DNA from: TMED14 sp963925545
GTDB lineage: Bacteria > Bacteroidota > Bacteroidia > Flavobacteriales > Schleiferiaceae
Direction of reading: 5' to 3'
Assembly: GCA_963925545.1 (NCBI GenBank)
Contig: CAWUSA010000005.1
Coordinates: forward strand, 50,408-114,407
Length of the DNA: 64,000 bases
A program made the position numbers and the translations under genes. The notes beneath the pieces are model-generated. The model saw nothing but the letters and a program-made list of their open reading frames with translations, searched no databases and was not told the DNA's origin. Positions 58,790 through 64,000 of the stretch are shown in pieces (position 1 is the first letter of the stretch; each line of letters opens with the position of its first letter).

Positions 58790-61000
58790 TTATTTTAAAT
58801 CGAAACGGTCTAAGTTCATGACTTTGTTCCATGCTGCAATAAAATCATTTACCAAATGCGCTTCGCCATCATTTGCTCCATAAACTTCAGCAACTGCTCT
58901 AAGTTCAGTATTAGAACCTAATATTAAGTCTGCTCTTGTACCTGTGAATTTTACAGCACTAGTTCTTCTATCACGACCCTCAAAAATAGTATCATCATCT
59001 GATTTTGCACTCCATGTATACGTAAAATCTAAGATGTTAGTAAAGAAATCATTAGATAAGTTCCCTACATTATCAGTAAATACGCCATAATTAGAACCAT
59101 CGAAATTAGCTCCCAATACTCTTAATCCACCAACTAAAGCAGTCATTTCTGGAATAGAAAGCATTAATAAGTTTGCACGGTCAACCAATAAATCTTCAGC
59201 AGGAACATTTAATTTAGAATTCATGTAGTTTCTAAATCCATCTGCTATTGGCTCTAAGTATCCAAAACTTTCTATGTCTGTTTGTTCTTGTGAAGCATCG
59301 CCTCTACCTTGTATAAAAGGAACAGACACATTATGACCTGCATTTTTAGCAGCCTTTTCAACACCAGCAACACCTGCTAATACGATTAAGTCTGCCATAG
59401 ATATAGTGCCACTAAATTCATTTTGAATACCTTCATATATTTTAAGTACTCTATCTAATTCAGATGGATTATTTACTTCCCAACTTCTCATTGGTTCTAA
59501 TCGTAAATGTCCACCATTAGCACCACCACGCATATCAGAACCTCTGAATGTTGAAGCTGATGCCCAAGCCGTCTTTACCAAGTCAGAAACTGATAATCCC
59601 GAAGCTAAAATCATTTTCTTTAAGGAATCTATATCTGAATCGCTTAATGTATAATCTACAGTTGGTATTGGGTCTTGCCATAACAACTCTTCATTAGGCA
59701 CTTCTGGTCCTAAATAACGCTGAATTGGTCCCATATCTCTGTGTGTCAATTTGTACCAAGCACGGGCAAATGCATCTTCAAATGCTTTGTGATCTTTGTG
59801 GAAGCGCTCAGAAATTTTTCTGTACGCTGGGTCCATTTTTAAAGCCATATCTGCTGTAGTCATCATTAGTGCTTGTGTACCATTTCCGCCAGCTGCTGGA
59901 GCTCTTTTAGCATTTGAGGCCTCAGTTGGTGTCCATTGGTGTGCTCCTGCAGGACTTTTTGTTAGTTCCCAATCATAACTTAATAACACATCAAAATAAT
60001 CGGCATCCCATTGTGTTGGATTTGGTGTCCATGCACCTTCGATACCACTTGTTATAGTGTCGTCTAAAACTCCTGATTGGAATGTATTTTTCCAACCTGT
60101 ACTCATTTCTTCAATTGAAGCACCGTGTGGCTCTGCACCAACATATTGTTCTGGGTCAGCAGCACCGTGTGCTTTACCAAATGTGTGTCCACCAGCTACT
60201 AAAGCTACAGTTTCTTCATCATTCATCGCCATACGTCCAAATGTGATTTTTATATCATGAGCAGATTTTAATGGGTCAGGCTCACCATTTGGTCCTTCTG
60301 GGTTTACATAAATTAATCCCATATGCACAGCACCTAAGTGACCTTCTAAGTCTCCATCGCTGGTATCGTATCTATCATCATTATCTAACCACCCTGTTTC
60401 AGAGCCCCAGTAAATATCTTGCTCTGGCTCCCATACGTCTTCACGACCACCAGCAAAACCGAATGTTGGAAAGCCCATTGACTCTAATGCACAGTTACCT
60501 GCTAAAATCATTAAATCTGCCCAAGAAATTTTATTACCATATTTCTTTTTTACAGGCCATAAGAGTAAACGTGCTTTATCTAGGTTACCATTATCTGGCC
60601 AGCTATTTAAGGGTGCAAATCTATGAGTTCCTGTACCAGCTCCTCCACGTCCATCACCAACTCTGTAAGTACCCGCACTGTGCCAAGCCATACGAATCAT
60701 AAATCCACCATAGTGTCCATAATCTGCTGGCCACCAATCTTGAGAATCAGTCATTAAAGCAGTAACATCTTTTTTAAGCTCGTCATAATTAATGCTGTTG
60801 AAAGCTTTTGCATAATCAAAATCATCACCAATTGGGTTGTTTTTAGGAGCGTTTTGACGAAGAATATTTAACTTCAACTCATTTGGCCACCAGTCGCGGT
60901 TACTAGTTCCACCACCAGCTGTTTTCTTTTGTGCTCCGCTTAAAAACGGACAACTAGCAGCATCACTACTATTGATGCTGTAATTTCCTTTATTATCCAT
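58790..61000 (-). CDS. katG: Catalase-peroxidase
   Basis: KatG breaks down hydrogen peroxide with a haem. The 736-residue enzyme has the distal site MIRMAWHSAGTYR (R103, W106, H107), the Tyr of the Met-Tyr-Trp crosslink in HMGLIYVNPEGP, the proximal His in LVAGGHTFGKAHG and the second, non-haem half with TAWASASTFRGSDMRGG. The codon use is rich in A and T at third positions, unlike the ATP synthase or glycolysis genes, so it looks acquired from an AT-rich flavobacterium. The start is the ATG at 61000 (MDNKGNYS), normal for the family. Confidence 0.96.
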   Translation of the reverse strand: MDNKGNYSINSSDAASCPFLSGAQKKTAGGGTSNRDWWPNELKLNILRQNAPKNNPIGDDFDYAKAFNSINYDELKKDVTALMTDSQDWWPADYGHYGGFMIRMAWHSAGTYRVGDGRGGAGTGTHRFAPLNSWPDNGNLDKARLLLWPVKKKYGNKISWADLMILAGNCALESMGFPTFGFAGGREDVWEPEQDIYWGSETGWLDNDDRYDTSDGDLEGHLGAVHMGLIYVNPEGPNGEPDPLKSAHDIKITFGRMAMNDEETVALVAGGHTFGKAHGAADPEQYVGAEPHGASIEEMSTGWKNTFQSGVLDDTITSGIEGAWTPNPTQWDADYFDVLLSYDWELTKSPAGAHQWTPTEASNAKRAPAAGGNGTQALMMTTADMALKMDPAYRKISERFHKDHKAFEDAFARAWYKLTHRDMGPIQRYLGPEVPNEELLWQDPIPTVDYTLSDSDIDSLKKMILASGLSVSDLVKTAWASASTFRGSDMRGGANGGHLRLEPMRSWEVNNPSELDRVLKIYEGIQNEFSGTISMADLIVLAGVAGVEKAAKNAGHNVSVPFIQGRGDASQEQTDIESFGYLEPIADGFRNYMNSKLNVPAEDLLVDRANLLMLSIPEMTALVGGLRVLGANFDGSNYGVFTDNVGNLSNDFFTNILDFTYTWSAKSDDDTIFEGRDRRTSAVKFTGTRADLILGSNTELRAVAEVYGANDGEAHLVNDFIAAWNKVMNLDRFDLK

Positions 61001-61054
61001 GGGTATATATTTTATTTTAGGTATAAGATGCGTAAAGTTATAAAATAATTATGC

Positions 61055-61325
61055 GCTTTGGTTGAAGCGAATGACATAGATGCAATGGTAAATACACTGG
61101 CAGCTATATGGCACAACGAGGGTAATCGTATTGAACAGCTTTCAAAGATTCTTGGCCATTATTGTGGCTATGACGGCAAATGTCATGAAAGAAGATCTAA
61201 TAAAAGACAAGGCAGCCTGACTCAATGACTTTCTCGGAAAGCCTTTTACCATGTCACAGCTTAAGGAGTTATTGCAGCAAATAGAAGACTGGCGAAGAGA
61301 GCAAGAAGACTCGAGCAAAAGTTAA
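61055..61325 (+). pseudogene. Decayed response-regulator receiver (REC) domain fragment
   Basis: Frame 1 (from 61055) gives ALVEANDIDAMVNTLAAIW, like the start of a REC domain of a hybrid kinase (usually LVVEDNxxNxMV). A second frame then gives AIIVAMTANVMKEDLIKDK, a TGA stop at 61218-61220 where Gly is expected, and LNDFLGKPFTMSQLKELLQQ, the end of a REC domain with the conserved Lys-Pro. The Asp-containing middle of the domain is deleted. The stop and frame change show it is dead. Its 3' part overlaps the end of the convergent DUF92 gene. No kinase part remains. Confidence 0.6.
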
Positions 61326-62724
61326 CGACATCATTACCAATCCATTTTAATCCCTTCACTTTTTTTAATGGGATGCCGTTCCATACTTTCTTTTCTGTCA
61401 AACTCGGTGCCTGATCATTCGATTTGGGTAGTTGATATTTCGCTTGGAGTAAGCCTAGAAGTGAGTCTATTACAGATCCAAAGACCCCAATGACGATTAT
61501 TGCCCAAAACCAATTCCCAAAAGCCATAAAGAAAAGACCCATTGATGCGATGAACACAGAACCGCCTATGGCTCCTATGAAACCGGACAAAGTCACGCCT
61601 CCAGAAAGTCCCTTTTCAAGGGGCGAAAGATTCAAAATATGCCTCGGAGTACCTCCGAATCGCATACCCCATTCAGTCGACCAAGTATCCGATGTAGCCG
61701 ACGCTACAGAACCCAAAAACCCTATTATCGCCCAATCCATGTTATGGCCAAAAATTCCAAAGAGTAATGCAAGAAGTGGAGCTCCGCCATTCGCAATAAC
61801 CTGAAGGGGATCACGGGGCCAGGTTTTCTCAAGGACCTGCTCATTAGTCTGCAGTAAGCGACTCAAAACGGAGCCGCTAATAAAAAAGGCGAGAATAGGG
61901 ACAACAAAGACCCATCCGCCTAGGCTGTAAAGTAAAACCCCCAAGGAAATGGCCGCAATAGTTCCCGAACGAGAGAGGCTTTTAGAACGAAAACTAAGGA
62001 GGCCGAATAGAGTGACAAATGGAAGTATTTCAAGAAAACGACTCGCCACTTCAATTCGGCTCAGCGGTCCAAATAGAAATGGGAAAAGCACTCCGAAAAC
62101 TAGAGGAACACTCAGGTTGTCAGTTCCATTTGCAGAGCTATTTTCAATTAGGGTTAACCAGAGAACAAAACCAAAAAGAACCAACATTGCCATGGGGTAA
62201 TTCAACCAATTCAACTGATGAAGCGCACCAAACAATAGAATAAAACTGATTATGAAAAAGGTGCTGCTGCCCGCCCATGACTTGTCTTCATTCCCCATTT
62301 TCAATGCAGGGATAGGAAAGCTTCGACCGACGAGAGCGGCCATTGCATCGGCCAAGCCCATGACCGCCATGGCTAAAACTATGGTTACAGGAGATTTTTG
62401 TCCCCAGAAAATGAGTAGCAGAAAGTAACTGAGGCCAAAATAGAAGATCCCCCAACTCGTACGGTTATGATTATGATCAATGGAAAACCACTTCTTCGAC
62501 ACACTGTATAGAAGTAAGACAACGATTGCTCCTACAGCTCCAATGAACCAATTATTTATGGGAATCAATTCAATGGCTAGGGCGCAACAAAGGGCAACGG
62601 TTACATGAACTCCTTTTCGTGCATTAAATAGAGAAATCCAGCCCTTTCGGGCCGATATTTCGCCAAAGGCAGTTAGAATTGTTGCGGCTGCTATAAGCAC
62701 CCCAAACCAATGGAATTCCGTCAT
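61261..62724 (-). CDS. Fused phytol kinase-like and DUF92 (phytyl-phosphate kinase-like) membrane protein
   Basis: The 487-residue protein has an N-terminal half like dolichol/phytol kinases (RKGVHVTVAL at 36-45, GLADAMAALVGR at 123-134, DKSWAGSS at 147-154), which use CTP. Its C-terminal half is DUF92, with NGGAPLLALLFG (312-323), SATSDTWSTEWG (342-353) and GLSGGVTLSG (372-381). In plants and cyanobacteria these activities are VTE5 (phytol to phytyl-P) and VTE6 (phytyl-P to phytyl-PP). About 14 helices are predicted. It is divergent from a methyltransferase and a homogentisate-phytyltransferase-like gene; start codons overlap. Other isoprenoid alcohols could be the true substrate. Confidence 0.75.
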   Translation of the reverse strand: MTEFHWFGVLIAAATILTAFGEISARKGWISLFNARKGVHVTVALCCALAIELIPINNWFIGAVGAIVVLLLYSVSKKWFSIDHNHNRTSWGIFYFGLSYFLLLIFWGQKSPVTIVLAMAVMGLADAMAALVGRSFPIPALKMGNEDKSWAGSSTFFIISFILLFGALHQLNWLNYPMAMLVLFGFVLWLTLIENSSANGTDNLSVPLVFGVLFPFLFGPLSRIEVASRFLEILPFVTLFGLLSFRSKSLSRSGTIAAISLGVLLYSLGGWVFVVPILAFFISGSVLSRLLQTNEQVLEKTWPRDPLQVIANGGAPLLALLFGIFGHNMDWAIIGFLGSVASATSDTWSTEWGMRFGGTPRHILNLSPLEKGLSGGVTLSGFIGAIGGSVFIASMGLFFMAFGNWFWAIIVIGVFGSVIDSLLGLLQAKYQLPKSNDQAPSLTEKKVWNGIPLKKVKGLKWIGNDVVNFCSSLLALFASLLFAAITP

Positions 62725-63493
62725 GTTTCCGAAGGTAGTGAATCGGTTCTATAAGCCATATCTTCATAACATGGCTGCGAAAGGATTTGAATTCGAAGAT
62801 CAACCCTGGTTCCCATCTCATTGGCGCCGATGGCAAATGGATTATATCCGTTTTTGCATTCGTCTGATGAATCCATACAAAGACCTTAAAGGGCCTAGGT
62901 TTGAAAGTTCGAAACAAGATTGGCTTGATTTAGCGAGCGGAACCGGTGGCCCTTCGCGAATGCTGAAAAAGACTTGGGAGGAGAATTCAAGTACTGAATT
63001 GATCCTGACCTTTTCTGACCGTTATCCTTCGGACAAAAACATTTTGGATATCGATGTTTTATTAGATGAGTTGCCTCCGTCAGATGGCTATACCATGTTC
63101 AATGCATTTCATCATTTTAATACTAAGGAACAGGAACAAATTTTGTTTAAAGTGTCGAAGGGAAATTGGGCGCTAGTGGCGGAACCATTGACTCCTTCTT
63201 TATTTACATTTATAGGAATATTTTTTCTGACCGGGCCGTTGCATTTTCTGCTTGCTCCATTTGTTTCACCCTTTTCATGGGCACGTCTTTTTTGGACTTA
63301 TTTGGTGCCCGTTATTCCGATTGTTACTTGTTGGGACGGACTCGTATCGGTTCTTCGCGCGCCTTCTTCGAACCATCTTCGGCAACTAGCTGAAAAGGCA
63401 AGTAATGCTTCTTTTGAATGGAGCGTTGAAATGGTACCTTTCTCTTTTGGTCGAGTAAGCGCTTTAGTCGGCAGCAAAAACAAAAGTGAATGA
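62723..63493 (+). CDS. SAM-dependent methyltransferase next to prenyltransferase
   Basis: The 256-residue protein has the SAM-binding motif WLDLASGTGGPSRML (about 67-81), a degenerate acidic strand FSDRYPSDKNI and FNAFHHFNTKEQEQILF, then a hydrophobic segment (about 152-205) that may bind the membrane. Its coupling (ATGA) to the UbiA gene suggests methylation of a prenylated quinol or its precursor, as VTE3/VTE4 do for tocopherol (inference). The ATG at 62723 overlaps the divergent start; ATG 62771 is a later alternative. Confidence 0.72.
   Translation: MFPKVVNRFYKPYLHNMAAKGFEFEDQPWFPSHWRRWQMDYIRFCIRLMNPYKDLKGPRFESSKQDWLDLASGTGGPSRMLKKTWEENSSTELILTFSDRYPSDKNILDIDVLLDELPPSDGYTMFNAFHHFNTKEQEQILFKVSKGNWALVAEPLTPSLFTFIGIFFLTGPLHFLLAPFVSPFSWARLFWTYLVPVIPIVTCWDGLVSVLRAPSSNHLRQLAEKASNASFEWSVEMVPFSFGRVSALVGSKNKSE
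62730..62737 (-). promoter_or_regulatory. Possible -7 element of the DUF92-fusion gene
   Basis: The - strand reads TACCTTCG, 7 of 8 to TAnnTTTG, 5 bases before its ATG and inside the first codons of the methyltransferase gene. Confidence 0.3.
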
Positions 63494-64000
63494 AAATATT
63501 TTCAATAGCCTGGCGATTCAGTCGGCCCCATACTATAATTGGATCCCTGCTCAGCACGGGGGCTTTATACTTTATGTCGGCGTATCCGCAGGCCGAGGTA
63601 AAAAACCAAATTGGCCTTTTTCTCTTGACGCTTATTTCGGCTCTTGGGTGTAACCTATATATAGTTGGCCTTAACCAAATAGCTGATATTCAATTAGACA
63701 AACTAAATAAGCCCCATTTGCCCTTGGCGTCTGGTGAAATGAACAGAAGTACTGCGCGCTTTATAATCACGGTGAGTGCTCTTGTTTCCGTTATTTCGGC
63801 CTACTTGGCCGGATGGCTTATGTTGGCTCTAGTTTTAATTGTCGGGGCTTTGGGAACTGCCTATTCAGTCCCTCCACTAAAATTTAAAAAGCACCATTTT
63901 GGCGCCGCATTCAGTATAACCTTGGTTCGTGGAGTCTTGGTTAACATTCTTATGTTCTTGCACTTTCAATGGGAAATTGCGGAGACGCTGGAATTCCCCC
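63490..64000 (+). CDS. UbiA prenyltransferase, homogentisate phytyltransferase-like, 3' partial
   Basis: The first 170 residues show FSRPHTIIGSLLS, the metal-binding motif VGLNQIADIQLDKLNKPHLP (59-78) with LASGE, and GTAYSVPPLKFKK (122-134), then VRGVLVNILMFLHFQ (146-160). NQ-x2-D-x3-D-x2-NKP-x-LPLASGE and the VRG...FLHFQ pair are as in VTE2-type homogentisate phytyl/geranylgeranyl transferases. The related DGGGP synthases also share UbiA features but not this full set. The gene is coupled to the methyltransferase (ATGA) and runs off the window. The enzyme is expected to join a prenyl diphosphate to an aromatic head group at the inner membrane. Confidence 0.85.
   Translation, partial: MKIFSIAWRFSRPHTIIGSLLSTGALYFMSAYPQAEVKNQIGLFLLTLISALGCNLYIVGLNQIADIQLDKLNKPHLPLASGEMNRSTARFIITVSALVSVISAYLAGWLMLALVLIVGALGTAYSVPPLKFKKHHFGAAFSITLVRGVLVNILMFLHFQWEIAETLEFP

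Noticed and set aside
60271..60702. 143-residue open frame on the + strand opposite katG
   Set aside because: It is low-complexity (rich in H, L and Y) and antisense to a well-defined katG; no family resemblance.
61055..61220. Integrase or transposase remnant in the katG-DUF92 gap
   Set aside because: One frame gives IEQLSKILGH, which recalls tyrosine recombinases, but the adjacent frame matches a receiver domain over a longer stretch and explains both ends.

Overview
The window is a piece of a Bacteroidota chromosome, most likely a marine Flavobacteriales of the Cryomorphaceae/Schleiferiaceae kind (the family-level guess is weak). The phylum call rests on the acpP-fabF-rnc-IPExxxVDY-pyk gene order, an F-type ATPase operon that has atpB-E-F-H-A-G but no atpD or atpC, a SprE/PorW-type lipoprotein joined to a bactofilin, an AtpB with a signal peptide and extra N-terminal domain, a YbeY with an Asp in place of the third metal His, and repeated matches to the Bacteroidota -7 promoter element TAnnTTTG a few bases before start codons.

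Layout. 1-11 kb: housekeeping genes (phosphoglucose/phosphomannose isomerase fragment, lipB, serine hydrolase, fused ABC ATPase, GNAT, MutS2, lysS, gltX, folB, tRNA-Cys). 11-14.9 kb: a more AT-rich accessory block (DUF2461, Crp/Fnr regulator, zinc-type oxidoreductase, DJ-1/PfpI protein). 14.9-21 kb: aldehyde dehydrogenase, then a 340-base AT-rich gap with a DnaA-box match, then rpiB-ybeY-mnmG. Two parS-type palindromes bracket mnmG, and the G-over-C excess of the + strand fades near here, so this is a candidate origin region. 21-33 kb: pgk, holB, cvpA, two small lipoproteins, pheS, pyk, rnc, fabF, acpP, purN, rnhA, GH3 protein and a degenerate M23 protein. 33-43 kb: sprE, bactofilin, the ATP synthase operon and a histidine kinase.

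43-49.7 kb: methyltransferase, enoyl-CoA hydratase, two tandem TIGR02206 membrane proteins, and a phosphate-uptake pair (PiT transporter plus phosphate-selective porin) with a Pho-box-like direct repeat upstream of the porin. 49.8-61 kb: accessory genes, including small membrane proteins, an epimerase, a surface-polysaccharide cluster (methyltransferase, O-antigen ligase, Wzz-like protein, nucleotidyltransferase), a DUF6150-like repeat protein, two DoxX-like proteins, a DCC thiol oxidoreductase, and an AT-rich katG-ankyrin module that looks acquired. A decayed response-regulator receiver domain lies just past katG.

The most striking part is the right edge (61.3-64.0 kb): a fused phytol-kinase-like/DUF92 (VTE5-VTE6-like) protein, a methyltransferase, and a UbiA prenyltransferase whose motifs are those of homogentisate phytyltransferase. 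Together they look like a tocopherol-type prenylquinol pathway with phytol salvage in a bacterium that shows no sign of photosynthesis here. The cluster runs off the window.
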